Source: an uncultured Eubacteriales bacterium (GTDB lineage: Bacteria; Bacillota; Clostridia; Oscillospirales; CAG-272). Taken from it: a stretch of 64,000 bases of DNA. A program made the translations under genes and the position numbers. Location of the stretch: NCBI GenBank assembly GCA_934432725.1, contig CAKRZE010000002.1:168467-232466 (forward strand), written 5' to 3'. Shown piece by piece: positions 45,476-54,769 of this stretch (the stretch's first letter is position 1; every line of letters starts with the position of its first letter). A model generated the notes under the pieces. That model searched no databases and had not been told where the DNA came from. It saw only the letters and a program-made list of their open reading frames with translations.

Positions 45476-46195
45476 ATGAAAGTTGAAACACCGTATCCAT
45501 TGCCGTATTCCGGTCTGGAAGAAAAAATCGGCTATTGCTTCCGCACAAAAAAGCTTCTGGAGACCGCTCTGACGCACTCCTCCTATTCCAATGAGGTGCA
45601 TACGCGCGGCAGCAGGACCGAATTCAATGAACGGCTGGAATTTCTCGGAGATTCCGTGCTTTCCTTTGTGACAAGCGAATATCTCTACAATACCTTTCCG
45701 CAGCTTCCGGAGGGAGAGCTTTCCACCATCCGCGCCGGAACCGTATGCGAAAAAGCGCTGCATGCCTTTGCGCTTGAAATCGGGCTGGGCAGCTATCTTC
45801 TGCTCGGTCACGGGGAAGAACGCAACAACGGCAGAGCCCGCGCATCGATTCTTGCCGACGCCTTTGAGGCGCTGCTTGCCGCCATGTTCCTTGACGGAGG
45901 AATCGATGCGGTCAAGCACTTCCTGCTTCCCTTTATCACATCGGATATCGGGATGATCGTGAAGGAAGGCAACGTCAAGGACTATAAAACCGAATTGCAG
46001 CATGTCATTCAGGCGGAGCAGGGAGAAAAGCTGACCTATGTCACCGTATCCGAAACCGGTCCGGCACACGCCAAAACCTTCACGGTGGAGGCGCGCCTGA
46101 ACAGCAACATCATCGGGCACGGGTCCGGCTCCTCCAAACGGGAGGCAGAGCAGAACGCCGCCATGGAGGCGCTGAAGCTTTTCGGTATGACCTGA
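45476..46195 (+). CDS. rnc: ribonuclease III
   Basis: RNase III cleaves double-stranded RNA in rRNA and mRNA processing. The 239-residue protein has the catalytic signature ERLEFLGDSVLSF and the second acidic site in ADAFEALLAAMFLDGG. A C-terminal dsRNA-binding domain follows (DYKTELQHVIQAEQGEKLTY through SGSSKREAEQNAAMEALK). ATG 45476 fits the family length; its ribosome site (AAAAGGA) is 15 bases upstream, longer than usual. A second, minimal RNase III (mrnC) is encoded at 58107. Confidence 0.97.
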   Translation: MKVETPYPLPYSGLEEKIGYCFRTKKLLETALTHSSYSNEVHTRGSRTEFNERLEFLGDSVLSFVTSEYLYNTFPQLPEGELSTIRAGTVCEKALHAFALEIGLGSYLLLGHGEERNNGRARASILADAFEALLAAMFLDGGIDAVKHFLLPFITSDIGMIVKEGNVKDYKTELQHVIQAEQGEKLTYVTVSETGPAHAKTFTVEARLNSNIIGHGSGSSKREAEQNAAMEALKLFGMT

Positions 46196-46263
46196 TCCCG
46201 CTTTGCATCGGGCAGCCCGGGCAAAACCGGCGGCAGAAGCGCCGGGACCTCATGATCAGACAA

Positions 46264-46305
46264 GGGACAGAGGCGCCGCAAAGCGTTCTGTCCCCGCTTT
46301 ATTTT
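46264..46305 (+). terminator. probable terminator after rnc
   Basis: GGGACAGA (46264-46271) pairs with TCTGTCCC (46287-46294) and is followed by a T-rich stretch CCGCTTTATTTT. The rest of the gap to 46548 shows no promoter or repeat that I can support. Confidence 0.55.
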
Positions 46306-46548
46306 CCGGCTGTTTCTGCGAGGCAGCGAAAAAGAGGCAGCTCCGCCCGTACCGCCGCAGAACAGAAAAAGACACTTTTCCGCCCGGCAGCACGCGGAGG
46401 CTTCCGAAGCTGCCGCACATAAGCCTCGCCCGATTTCCCGCCAATCCGGCTTTTAAACCGGCGAAAGAAGCGGATGCGGCGCACGGCGCAGAATACATAA
46501 AAAACGGGCATACAGCCGCAGGCTGCCCCGGGAAAGGCAGACAATTCC

Positions 46549-47586
46549 GTGAGACATGTCAATATTCCGGTATTCATCCCGCACCTCGGCTGTCCGCACA
46601 CCTGCGTCTTCTGCAACCAGCATACGATCACCGGAAAAGAGCGCTTCGGCGTATCCGATGCCGTACGTGAGATCGACCGCGCGCTCTCTCACATTGACCC
46701 GGAAAACACCGAGGTTGAGATCGCCTTCTTCGGCGGGAGCTTCACCGGAATCGACCGGGCGCTGATGCTCTCGCTGCTTCGCTGTGCCGCGCCCTATCTG
46801 GAAAGCGGAAGAGTCCATGCCCTCCGGGTATCCACACGCCCTGATTACATTGATGCGGAGCGCCTCCGGATTCTCGCCGCCCACGGCGTCAAAACCATTG
46901 AGCTTGGCATTCAGAGTATGGATGACCGCGTGCTTGCCGCCTCCGAACGGGGTCACACCGCAGCCTGTGCGGAAACGGCGTGCCGGGTGATCAAAGCCGC
47001 AGGCTTCCGGCTGATCGGGCAAATGATGACGGGGCTTCCGGAAGCGACACCCGAAAGCGAGGAAAAGACCGCAGAGGCACTGTGTGCGCTCGGCTGCGAC
47101 GGCGCGCGCATCTATCCGACCGTTGTCTTCGCGAATACTGCGCTTGACAAAATGATGCAGAGCGGCGCATATCAGCCCCCTTCCCTGTCCGAAGCCGTTG
47201 CACGCACCGCACGCGCCTACCGGGTTTTTCTCGGTCATTCCGTCCCGGTCATCCGAATCGGACTGTGCGCACAGGAAAATCTCGCGGGACCGGACGGTGC
47301 ACGCTGCGGCACCTTTCACGCCGCGATCGGAGAACTGACGGAAAACGAAATTTACCGCGGACTCCTTGACAATGCCGCGCGCGGCCTGCCGCAGGCAGCG
47401 AAAAACGGGCAATATGTTCTGCTGGTTGCTCCCGGTCACGTGTCAAAAGCCGTCGGGCAAAAGCGCTCCAATCTGAAATATCTCAGCGACCGGTTCGGCA
47501 TACAGCGGATAAAGGTCCGCGAGGACCCCGCTCTCTTGCCGCACACCGTCCGTCTGATCCCGTCCGAGCTCTCCGAAAGCCGATAA
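46549..47586 (+). CDS. Elp3/HemN-like radical SAM protein
   Basis: This 345-residue radical S-adenosylmethionine enzyme carries the cluster motif CxxxCxxC at Cys15, Cys19 and Cys22 (GCPHTCVFCNQ). GGSFTGI and LGIQSMDD follow, as in Elp3-like proteins; no acetyltransferase domain is present. Members of this group occur beside rnc in many Firmicutes, with smc usually next; smc is not here. The start is GTG 46549, with AAAGG about 13 bases upstream. The reaction is unknown. A tRNA or cofactor modification is likely by family. It ends in a strong terminator. Confidence 0.9.
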   Translation: MRHVNIPVFIPHLGCPHTCVFCNQHTITGKERFGVSDAVREIDRALSHIDPENTEVEIAFFGGSFTGIDRALMLSLLRCAAPYLESGRVHALRVSTRPDYIDAERLRILAAHGVKTIELGIQSMDDRVLAASERGHTAACAETACRVIKAAGFRLIGQMMTGLPEATPESEEKTAEALCALGCDGARIYPTVVFANTALDKMMQSGAYQPPSLSEAVARTARAYRVFLGHSVPVIRIGLCAQENLAGPDGARCGTFHAAIGELTENEIYRGLLDNAARGLPQAAKNGQYVLLVAPGHVSKAVGQKRSNLKYLSDRFGIQRIKVREDPALLPHTVRLIPSELSESR

Positions 47587-47618
47587 CATGCCGGAAGAGG
47601 GAGACGCTTTTCCCTTTC

Positions 47619-48545
47619 TCAGCCCCGTCCCCCGAAAAGGACGGGGTTTTTTATGAAAAGATCTATCATCCGCCCCATCTCCCGCAGAGAGGTGAGGTAA
47701 CTGCGGCGCACCGCGGCAAGATCGCCCTGATTCACATCATCGGAAACGACCGCAAAGCCATACCTTGTTTCAAGCGCAGCGGTGAAGATTCCGTCCTCCC
47801 AGCGCATGCCGGTCACCCGTCCGTTCACGCTTTGCAGAAACGTCTCAAGGGACTCTGCAAGAGGCGCGGCAGGCAGAGCCGGCTCGCCCTGCTCCCCCGT
47901 AATGCAAAACCGGCTGTCAAATGCGGCATTCCCGGTCAAAAGCCCCTGCGGACCACCCTCCGTCCGCGCGATGATGCAAACGGGAGCCGAAGGAGACGCA
48001 CTTGTCCGGATGCGGAAAACGATTCCGCCGAATACCGTTTCCCGATACGTGCCCGTCCCCTCCCGCGCCTGCCTGACGACCCGGACATGCTCCAGACGCA
48101 CATTGGCAGCGGAAAACAAAATGCCGCCGTGCATACCTTCATGGAAATTCCCGATCCCGCACTCCTCCCATTCCCCGCACGGCAGACCTAATTTTTCCAT
48201 CAGCGTCCTGTCAATGCGCATCTCCGGCGTGTGCAGGTCGGGACCGAAGGCAGCCTCCAGCTCCGACTGAAAAAATCCCGCAAGCTGTTCCTGCAGCAGC
48301 GTTTTTCTTTTTTTCCGGATCGCACTCCCGGCAGCAATGCCTGCGGCAGAAACGGCAAACAGCAGCGCCGCGACCGGAATATTCTGACTGATCAGCAGCA
48401 CCGCGGCGCATCCGATGCCTCCGAGCAATGCCGCAAGGATGCAGACAGCCTCCTTGCGCTGCATGCCGCCAAGCTTTTCGGAAAGCTCCGACTCGGTCAT
48501 TTTCTGCGTGCCTGCTCCGGCAGTTTTTTCTTTCATTTCATACAC
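47619..48545 (-). CDS. DUF3137-like membrane protein
   Basis: This 308-residue protein has a short charged N-terminus and two transmembrane helices (about residues 34-53 and 57-74). A soluble domain follows with EECGIGNFHEGMHGGILFSAANVRLEHVRVV and ETVFGGIVFRIRT. The layout (two helices, then a beta-rich domain ending near AVVSDDVNQ) fits DUF3137, whose function is unknown. The name is a judgement from layout. It converges on the radical SAM gene, and that gene's terminator lies within its last codons. AAGGACGG precedes ATG 48545; ATG 48536 is an alternative. Confidence 0.7.
   Translation of the reverse strand: MYEMKEKTAGAGTQKMTESELSEKLGGMQRKEAVCILAALLGGIGCAAVLLISQNIPVAALLFAVSAAGIAAGSAIRKKRKTLLQEQLAGFFQSELEAAFGPDLHTPEMRIDRTLMEKLGLPCGEWEECGIGNFHEGMHGGILFSAANVRLEHVRVVRQAREGTGTYRETVFGGIVFRIRTSASPSAPVCIIARTEGGPQGLLTGNAAFDSRFCITGEQGEPALPAAPLAESLETFLQSVNGRVTGMRWEDGIFTAALETRYGFAVVSDDVNQGDLAAVRRSYLTSLREMGRMIDLFIKNPVLFGGRG
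47623..47652 (+). terminator. intrinsic terminator of the radical SAM gene
   Basis: CCCCGTCC and GGACGGGG form a perfect 8-bp stem with an 8-base loop and six T. It overlaps the 3' end of the convergent DUF3137-like gene by most of its length. Confidence 0.88.
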
Positions 48546-48830
48546 CGTCCTTATTGATTGCCGCCTGCAAGCAGGATGGGATCACCGCCGTCCGAACCGT
48601 TTTGCAGGCTTCCTTGCCGCCATGATATCGGAGGATTTCTTTGCAGAGCCGTCTCCCCGGACACCTGCCGGGACCTCTGCGGCATCCGAAAGCCTGCCGC
48701 CCATTACCCGCGCAAGCCCTGCCGCATGCCTGTCCGAGCGCCGGACGGTGCACCCTGCCGCAGCCGTCCGCGCCCGGAACTCCGTTCCGCAGGGCACAAC
48801 CCTCTCCTGCGCCATAACCCATTTACCATT

Positions 48831-48859
48831 ATTATATATGAATGCCCGAAAAAAAGCAA
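48831..48859 (-). promoter_or_regulatory. sigma-A promoter, 290 bases before the DUF3137-like gene
   Basis: On the minus strand TTGCTT (48859-48854), 17 bases, TATAAT (48836-48831). It lies in a small A/T-rich island within GC-rich DNA. If it serves the DUF3137-like gene the leader is about 280 bases. Confidence 0.65.
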
Positions 48860-49491
48860 GCATCCCGTCCCGCACCGGGCATGCTTTCGGTTTCCGGCAT
48901 ACCGGCTCGGTGCAGCACAGGCATCGGCAAGCCGCGGCGCACAGTCCGCAGAAGAGAAGCTCCGTGCCTGAATAGAACACATCCCCGGCATGCCGGGCAC
49001 ATGCAGCCCCCTCCGCGCGGCGGGAGCGTATATGCGGCGTTCCTTTGGCAATACAGTCCTTCCCTTCCGCCTGTCACTCCGGGGTCCGCCTTCCCGTATT
49101 TTCCGCCCTCGCCTTGCCTGCAGCTCCCCCGGTGCAGCCGGTCCTCTGCATTCCGCCCCACTGACCGCCGGTTTTCCGCTCCCCGAAATTCCGACAGAGA
49201 ACGCCCCGATCCGGCTCCGCGCCGCAATCCCGCAGGGCAAGGGGACAATCACCGCAGGCATTCGTCCCGCACCCCTCCGGAGCCGATGCCGGACCGCTCC
49301 CGTCCTTTGCCCGCAGCAAAAATCGCCTCCGCAAACCGGATATACGTCCGAAAGGCAGAGGAGCTTCCCCGCGCCTCCGCACAGTCTGAGGTGCAGGCTC
49401 CCCGCGTCCCATCCGGCAGTCCTTCCCGTCCGACCATCGAAAAACCTGCCGCAAATCCGACGGGATTTCCCGCATTTTTCAGCGTTTCCTC
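48860..49491. other. gene-free stretch upstream of typA
   Basis: About 630 GC-rich bases lie between divergent genes. Several frames are open in both directions but none has a ribosome site, a start region of normal composition or a recognisable domain. The paired-hairpin repeat is absent. Confidence 0.5.
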
Positions 49492-49520
49492 TTGCTTTTT
49501 CCGGCAATATGTGTTAAAAT
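49492..49520 (+). promoter_or_regulatory. sigma-A promoter of typA
   Basis: TTGCTT (49492-49497), 17 bases, TAAAAT (49515-49520). The leader to TTG 49559 is about 32 bases. Confidence 0.75.
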
Positions 49521-49558
49521 AATTTGTTGTGAATTTTATGTGATTGGGAGAGATCAAA

Positions 49559-51382
49559 TTGAAAAGAAATGATTTGAGAAATATCGCCATTATTGCTCAC
49601 GTTGACCACGGCAAAACCACGCTGGTGGATCAGATGCTGAAGCAGGGCGGCATTTACCGTGAAAATCAGGCTACTGTCGAATGCGTCATGGACAGCAATG
49701 CCCTGGAGCGCGAGCGCGGCATCACCATTCTTGCCAAGAACACTGCCGTTCACTATAAGGACGTCAAAATCAACGTCATTGACACTCCCGGACACGCGGA
49801 CTTTTCCGGAGAGGTCGAACGCATTCTGAAGATGGTTGACGGCGTGCTTCTGCTGGTGGACGCCGCCGAAGGACCGATGCCGCAGACCCGCTTTGTTCTG
49901 CAGAAGGCATTGGAGCTGAATCACCGCGTCATTGTCGTGATCAACAAGATAGACAAGCCGGATGCACGTCTGGGCGAGGTCGAGGAAGAGGTTCTGGAGC
50001 TTCTGATGGATCTTGACGCGACGGACGAGCAGCTGGACAGTCCGGTTTTGTACTGCTCCGGAAGAGCAGGAACCGCCTCCCTCTCCCCGCTGGAGGAGGG
50101 CAAGGACTTAAAGCCGCTGTTTGATACTATTCTGGAGTATATTCCCGCACCGGAGGGAGATGAGACCGCTCCGCTTCAGCTGCTTGTATCCTCCATCGAC
50201 TACAACGACTATGTGGGACGCATGGGAATCGGCAGAATCGAACGCGGCACCATCCGCCAGAATCAGGAAGCGCTGATCTGCAATTATCATGAGGGCACCG
50301 CGCCGAAGAGAACCAGAATCGTTTCTCTCTCCATGTTTGACGGTCTGGGCAGAAAGCAGGTTGACGCCGCATACCCCGGTGACATCGTGTGCTTCTCCGG
50401 AGCGGAATCCATCACCATCGGCGATACCATCACGGCGGTGGATACGCCGGAGCCGCTTCCCTTCGTCAAAATCTCCGACCCCACCATCGAAATGACCTTC
50501 TCCGTCAATGACAGTCCGTTTGCCGGAAGAGAGGGCAAATTCGTCACCTCCCGCCAGCTCCGCGCCAGGCTCTACAATGAGCTGCTCAAGGATGTTTCCC
50601 TCCGCGTGGAGGACGGTGAAACCACCGACTCCTTCCGGGTCGCGGGCCGCGGCGAAATGCACCTCTCCATTCTGGTGGAAACCATGCGCCGGGAGGGCTA
50701 TGAGCTGACGCTCTCCACGCCCCGCGTGCTCTACCGCGAGATCGACGGCAAGAAAAACGAGCCGTTTGAAACCGTTGTCATCGATGTGCCGGAGGAATCC
50801 ATGGGATCGGTCATGGAAAAGCTCGGCTCCCGCAAGGGCGAGCTGATCACGATGGGACGCCGCGGCAGCCGCATGGAGCTGACCTATCTCATCCCCTCCC
50901 GCTGCCTGTTCGGATACCGGAGTGAGTTTATGACCGATACGCGCGGCGAAGGCATCATGAATACGATTTTTGAGGGCTATCACCCGTACAAGGGCGACAT
51001 GCCGATGCGCTCCACCGGTTCCCTGATCGCCTCCGAGGCGGGAGAATCCACCTCCTACGGACTGTACTATGCTCAGGACAGAGGTCCGCTCTTCATAGGC
51101 GTTCAGACCCCCGTCTATGAGGGAATGATCGTCGGCGAATCTCCGAAGCACGGCGACATCGCGGTCAACGTCTGCAAGCAGAAGCACCTGACCGCGATCC
51201 GCTCCACCGGCGCGGATGAAGCGCTCCGGCTGATTACTCCGATCACCATGAGTCTGGAGGAAGCCATCGAATTCATCGCGGATGATGAGCTGATTGAGGT
51301 CACGCCGAAATCTCTCCGTCTGCGCAAGCGGATTCTGGACACCTCCCTCCGCCTGAAGGCGCAGGCAAAAATGAAAAACTGA
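49559..51382 (+). CDS. typA: translational GTPase TypA/BipA
   Basis: This 607-residue ribosome-associated GTPase helps 50S maturation under stress. G-motifs are AHVDHGKTTLVD (G1), the GITI segment (G2), DTPGHADF (G3) and NKIDKPDA (G4). Domains II, III, V and the TypA-specific C-terminus follow (GRGEMHLSILVETMRREGYE, PSRCLFGYRSEFMTDTRGEG, PKSLRLRKR). The start is TTG 49559: GGGAG lies eight bases upstream and the peptide then begins as in other TypA proteins. TTG 49544 in frame lies inside the leader with no ribosome site. Confidence 0.98.
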   Translation: MKRNDLRNIAIIAHVDHGKTTLVDQMLKQGGIYRENQATVECVMDSNALERERGITILAKNTAVHYKDVKINVIDTPGHADFSGEVERILKMVDGVLLLVDAAEGPMPQTRFVLQKALELNHRVIVVINKIDKPDARLGEVEEEVLELLMDLDATDEQLDSPVLYCSGRAGTASLSPLEEGKDLKPLFDTILEYIPAPEGDETAPLQLLVSSIDYNDYVGRMGIGRIERGTIRQNQEALICNYHEGTAPKRTRIVSLSMFDGLGRKQVDAAYPGDIVCFSGAESITIGDTITAVDTPEPLPFVKISDPTIEMTFSVNDSPFAGREGKFVTSRQLRARLYNELLKDVSLRVEDGETTDSFRVAGRGEMHLSILVETMRREGYELTLSTPRVLYREIDGKKNEPFETVVIDVPEESMGSVMEKLGSRKGELITMGRRGSRMELTYLIPSRCLFGYRSEFMTDTRGEGIMNTIFEGYHPYKGDMPMRSTGSLIASEAGESTSYGLYYAQDRGPLFIGVQTPVYEGMIVGESPKHGDIAVNVCKQKHLTAIRSTGADEALRLITPITMSLEEAIEFIADDELIEVTPKSLRLRKRILDTSLRLKAQAKMKN

Positions 51383-51589
51383 GCAAAACGCTCTCCGTGC
51401 GCCGTCGCTTCGGTTCCGCCCCCGTCAATCCGGCATTCGGACAGAAAACCGAAAAATGACGGCTCCGCGGGCTTTTTCACCCTGACACCGAAAGCAGCCG
51501 TCCTCCGCGCCAAAGCAGAGCAGGACATCTTCCGGAACCGGCGCCCGAAAAGCCAAAATGCCTCCTCTGCATCGATCCGGCAGCCTGAC

Positions 51590-51726
51590 ACTGTCATTTT
51601 GCCGTCAAAGAAATCCGAAAATCAAAAAAACAGTCAAAGATGACAGGGAATCCGTCAAAACGGCGAAATCCCGATCGGCATTTTTGAGGAGCTGTCCAAA
51701 GCACCCGGCTTTGGGCAGCTTTTTTG
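51590..51726 (-). repeat. paired-hairpin interspersed repeat, copy F (decayed)
   Basis: The left-end hairpin is intact in reverse orientation: GAGCTGTCCAAAGC and GCTTTGGGCAGCTT-type arms (51689-51722) with six T after it. The adjacent ATGCC block, the T-rich block and the GACGGCAAA block can be followed to about 51590. The second hairpin is lost. It lies behind typA, where no other terminator was found; 51383-51589 shows nothing else. Confidence 0.7.
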
Positions 51727-51840
51727 TCTGCCGGAGCCGACAGCCGCCCGCAGTCTTTCTCTTTCCCTTCCGGTCCGGATATTTTTCCGGCGGAATGCGC
51801 CGACTGCCGCAGCCCTCCGTCATTTTGCCGTTTTACCGTC

Positions 51841-51869
51841 TTGCATTCCCCCTCGGCATATGCTATAAT
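51841..51869 (+). promoter_or_regulatory. sigma-A promoter of the MoxR-DUF58-transglutaminase operon
   Basis: TTGCAT (51841-51846), 17 bases, TATAAT (51864-51869). It implies an untranslated, GC-rich leader of about 385 bases. Confidence 0.82.
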
Positions 51870-52214
51870 GAATATGGATATCCCCTTCGCGCCGCAGACA
51901 AGCGTCCGCGCACCGCCTTTCCCGTGCGGTCTGCTTCCGCTGCCCGCTGCGGCTTGCCCTCCGGCAGCCTTGCAGAGAGGCATTCGGCAGGCGTTTCTCC
52001 GCTTCACGGGAGAGTTTTCCCGCAGCACTCCGCTCTGTCTGCAAGCCGGACAGGCACCGCTTGCGGGACAGATCCGGTTCCGCCGAATTCGCGCGTTTCC
52101 GCCTCGACGTCCGCCCGACGGCTTTGCGCAATGCTCCTTCTTCCTCCGCAGCCTTGCCGCCCGGCAATGCTGCTCCGAAAAAAGCGCACACCTTATCCCA
52201 CTGCTTCAAAATTC

Positions 52215-52248
52215 AAGGAAAGGCAAACATTCTTGCTCCGTCAAGAAT
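52215..52248 (+). promoter_or_regulatory. ribosome site followed by start-proximal hairpin (moxR)
   Basis: AAGGAAAGG (52215-52223) is followed by the 7-bp hairpin ATTCTTG, CTCCGT, CAAGAAT (52229-52248), then 11 bases to ATG 52260. The hairpin sequence differs from the GCTTTCGC type but the geometry is the same. A weak GGA lies six bases before the ATG. Confidence 0.6.
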
Positions 52249-52259
52249 CCGGAAAAACA

Positions 52260-53243
52260 ATGAATTCTGAAATCGCACAGATTCCCGCCGATCACCTGCA
52301 AAAGCTTTTTTCCGTCACCGAATGCCTGATACAGGAAATTGAGAAGGCGGTCATCGGCAAACGCCGCGAAATCAAGCTTGTTCTCACGGCACTGCTTGCC
52401 GGCGGTCATATTCTGATCGAGGATGTCCCGGGAGTCGGCAAAACCACACTTGCCGCCGCGCTTGCCAAGGCTGCGGGACTGAATTTCAAGCGTGCGCAGT
52501 TCACACCGGACATTACGGCATCGGATATCACCGGCTTCAATATCTACAGCCGCAGCACGGAAGCCTTCTCATTCCATGAGGGGCTTGTCATGACAAACGT
52601 CCTCCTGGCAGATGAGATCAACCGCGCCTCCCCGAAAACGCAGTCCGCGCTTCTGGAGGCAATGGAGGAACGGCAGACCACAGTGGACGGTCAGACCTAT
52701 GCGGTCCCGGATCCGTTTATCGTAATCGCCACGCAGAATCCCGCCGGCTTTGTCGGCACCTATCCGCTTCCGGAATCCCAGCTTGACCGCTTTACAATGA
52801 AGATTTCAATGGGCTATCCGACCGCCGAAGAAGAGATCGGCATTCTCCTGCATCAGAACGCGGACGGTCCTCTGACCGATGTCCGTGCCGTTACAAACAC
52901 AAACGCGGTCCGCATGCTTCGGACCGTCGTCCGGAAGGTCCGGGTCGATCCCGAGATCTGTGCCTATATTGTCGCGCTTGTCGCCGAAACACGCCGCCAC
53001 CCCGCACTGCGCCTCGGAGCAAGTCCGCGCGCATCGCTTGCCCTTTTGCACGCCGCCCAGGCGTATGCATTTCTGAATCTGAGAGAATATGTGATTCCGG
53101 AGGATATCGCGGCAATTCTCCATCCGGTTCTGGAGCACCGGCTTCTCCCGGAGCGCAGCGCCGACCCGGATACCTCATCCCCCGGCGATGTCCTCTATGA
53201 GCTTCTGCGTAAAACGCAGGCTCCGTTCCGGGGACAAAGATGA
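52260..53243 (+). CDS. MoxR-type AAA+ ATPase
   Basis: This 327-residue AAA+ ATPase has Walker A GVGKTTLA near residue 60, Walker B with the MoxR signature LLADEINRASPKTQSALLE, the sensor ATQNPAGFVGTYPLPE, and the lid domain with LGASPRASLALLHAAQAYA. MoxR proteins act as chaperones that mature or assemble partner proteins, usually those with VWA or DUF58 domains. The DUF58 gene overlaps its stop by four bases and the transglutaminase gene follows, giving the standard three-gene module. It is preceded by a long leader and a start-proximal hairpin. Confidence 0.95.
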   Translation: MNSEIAQIPADHLQKLFSVTECLIQEIEKAVIGKRREIKLVLTALLAGGHILIEDVPGVGKTTLAAALAKAAGLNFKRAQFTPDITASDITGFNIYSRSTEAFSFHEGLVMTNVLLADEINRASPKTQSALLEAMEERQTTVDGQTYAVPDPFIVIATQNPAGFVGTYPLPESQLDRFTMKISMGYPTAEEEIGILLHQNADGPLTDVRAVTNTNAVRMLRTVVRKVRVDPEICAYIVALVAETRRHPALRLGASPRASLALLHAAQAYAFLNLREYVIPEDIAAILHPVLEHRLLPERSADPDTSSPGDVLYELLRKTQAPFRGQR

Positions 53244-54619
53244 GCCGCCTTCTCCCGAAAAAAAGAGCCGGCGGAGCCTCCCGCTTTTCCGGGCGAAAAG
53301 GTCTTGCGGCTTTCCAAAGCACAGGCAGGAAAACGGTCACACGGCGCATGGCTGCCTTCCGGCTGCTTCCGGGCGCGTTTATCTATCTCGCTGTGTTCTT
53401 TTTTTCCATGATCTTCACGCAGGCACTCCGCTCTCCGATTTCAGCCATGCTGTTTGTATTCGTCATGCTGCTTCCCGGGGCAAGCCTGCTGTACCTGCTT
53501 CTGATCCGCGCCGCGCTGCGGGTTCAGACCGGAGACTCCGTCTGCATCGGGCAGAAAAACCGCCCCCTCTCCCTCTCCGTCCGGATTTCAAACCGGTCCC
53601 CCCTTCCCATCCCGGCAGCCGATGTTCTTTTGACCCTACCGGATGACAATCACATCCGGTGTGTCAGCCGTCTGCTTCCGCTCTCGCTGACACCGCTTGG
53701 CTCCTGTGCTCTTTTGGAGAATCCCGTATTCCGGTACAGAGGGGAATACAGCATCCGGGTGGATGCCGTCTATGTATCCGATCTGTTCCGCTTTTTCCGC
53801 ATCCGGAAGCGCATCGACACGGATATTACGGTCCTGATTCTCCCGGCGCTCCGGCAGGAGATCACCCCATCGCTCCCGGCATCGGAAACAGCCGAGGGAC
53901 AGCAATTGCAGCCCGGCAGGGACCGCAGCGCCGAGGTGTACGGCGTGCGCGCCTATATTCCCGGCGACAGACTGAAGGACGTCCATTGGAAGCTGTCCTC
54001 CAAAACGCCGGAGCTTCTGGTGCGGGAGTTTTCCGGACAGGAGGAAAACGCCGTCTGCATTCTTGCGGACTACTCTTCCGCAAAGGGGTCCGGTTCAGCC
54101 AAGGAGCTGCCGGACGATCTTGATGAATACACTGCGGACTGCGTATCGGACGCCGTCTTCACGCTTGCCGCCAAAGCACAGCAAAGCGGGATCCGATACA
54201 GCGTGCTCCGATTCGGCGGCAGGGGTGGCGAAGAGGTATGCGTCTTCACCCCCGACAGCGCAGACGATGAAACCGCGCTGGCGAAGGAGCTGGCGCGCGC
54301 CAAAACGGTTCCGTCCGGACGCTGTGTATTTGACCTTGCGGCACACATCGACCCCGCCCGGTATACCGCTGCACTGTTTGTCACCGGAAAACCCGATTCG
54401 GACGCCGGAATCCGGATGCTCTCCCTGCTCCAAAGCCGCTTTGACTCTCCGCGCAGCGCAGTTCGGGTCTTTTATGCGGACCCGGCTTGCCATGCGGAAA
54501 CCCCAAAGCAGAAAAAGCTGCTTGCCGAGCAGTCCAGACGCTTCCGTGACCGTCTCTCCGCCGCAGGCATTGCGCTTACGGACATTCCGGTCCAAGGCGC
54601 AGACAAATCCGCCGATTGA
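53240..54619 (+). CDS. DUF58 domain-containing membrane protein
   Basis: This 459-residue protein has a basic N-terminus and two transmembrane helices (about residues 43-60 and 70-92), a beta-rich extracytoplasmic or membrane-proximal domain, and then the DUF58 core. The core motif is EVYGVRAYIPGDRLKDVHWKLSSKTPELLVREF near residues 230-262. A VWA-like fold follows (CILADYSS, metal-site-like serines). It starts inside the moxR stop region (ATGA) and is translated with it. By context it is the likely client of the MoxR ATPase; no biochemical role is established. Confidence 0.92.
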   Translation: MSRLLPKKRAGGASRFSGRKGLAAFQSTGRKTVTRRMAAFRLLPGAFIYLAVFFFSMIFTQALRSPISAMLFVFVMLLPGASLLYLLLIRAALRVQTGDSVCIGQKNRPLSLSVRISNRSPLPIPAADVLLTLPDDNHIRCVSRLLPLSLTPLGSCALLENPVFRYRGEYSIRVDAVYVSDLFRFFRIRKRIDTDITVLILPALRQEITPSLPASETAEGQQLQPGRDRSAEVYGVRAYIPGDRLKDVHWKLSSKTPELLVREFSGQEENAVCILADYSSAKGSGSAKELPDDLDEYTADCVSDAVFTLAAKAQQSGIRYSVLRFGGRGGEEVCVFTPDSADDETALAKELARAKTVPSGRCVFDLAAHIDPARYTAALFVTGKPDSDAGIRMLSLLQSRFDSPRSAVRVFYADPACHAETPKQKKLLAEQSRRFRDRLSAAGIALTDIPVQGADKSAD

Positions 54620-54769
54620 CATCTGATGCCGCTCTGCCTCCGCCCGATACAAGCGATGCTTCCGCACGGCAGAGCCTTCCCGATAGAACGTTCCGAAACC
54701 CGTTTGATACAGCCCGCATGCCGGAATCAGAAGCCGGAGAAGACTGAAACAGGCAGAAAGGAGTCTTAC

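Noticed and set aside
48704..49507. 267-codon Cys/Gly/Arg-rich minus-strand frame before typA
   Set aside because: It has no ribosome site or domain, and other frames on both strands are equally open in this GC-rich gap.
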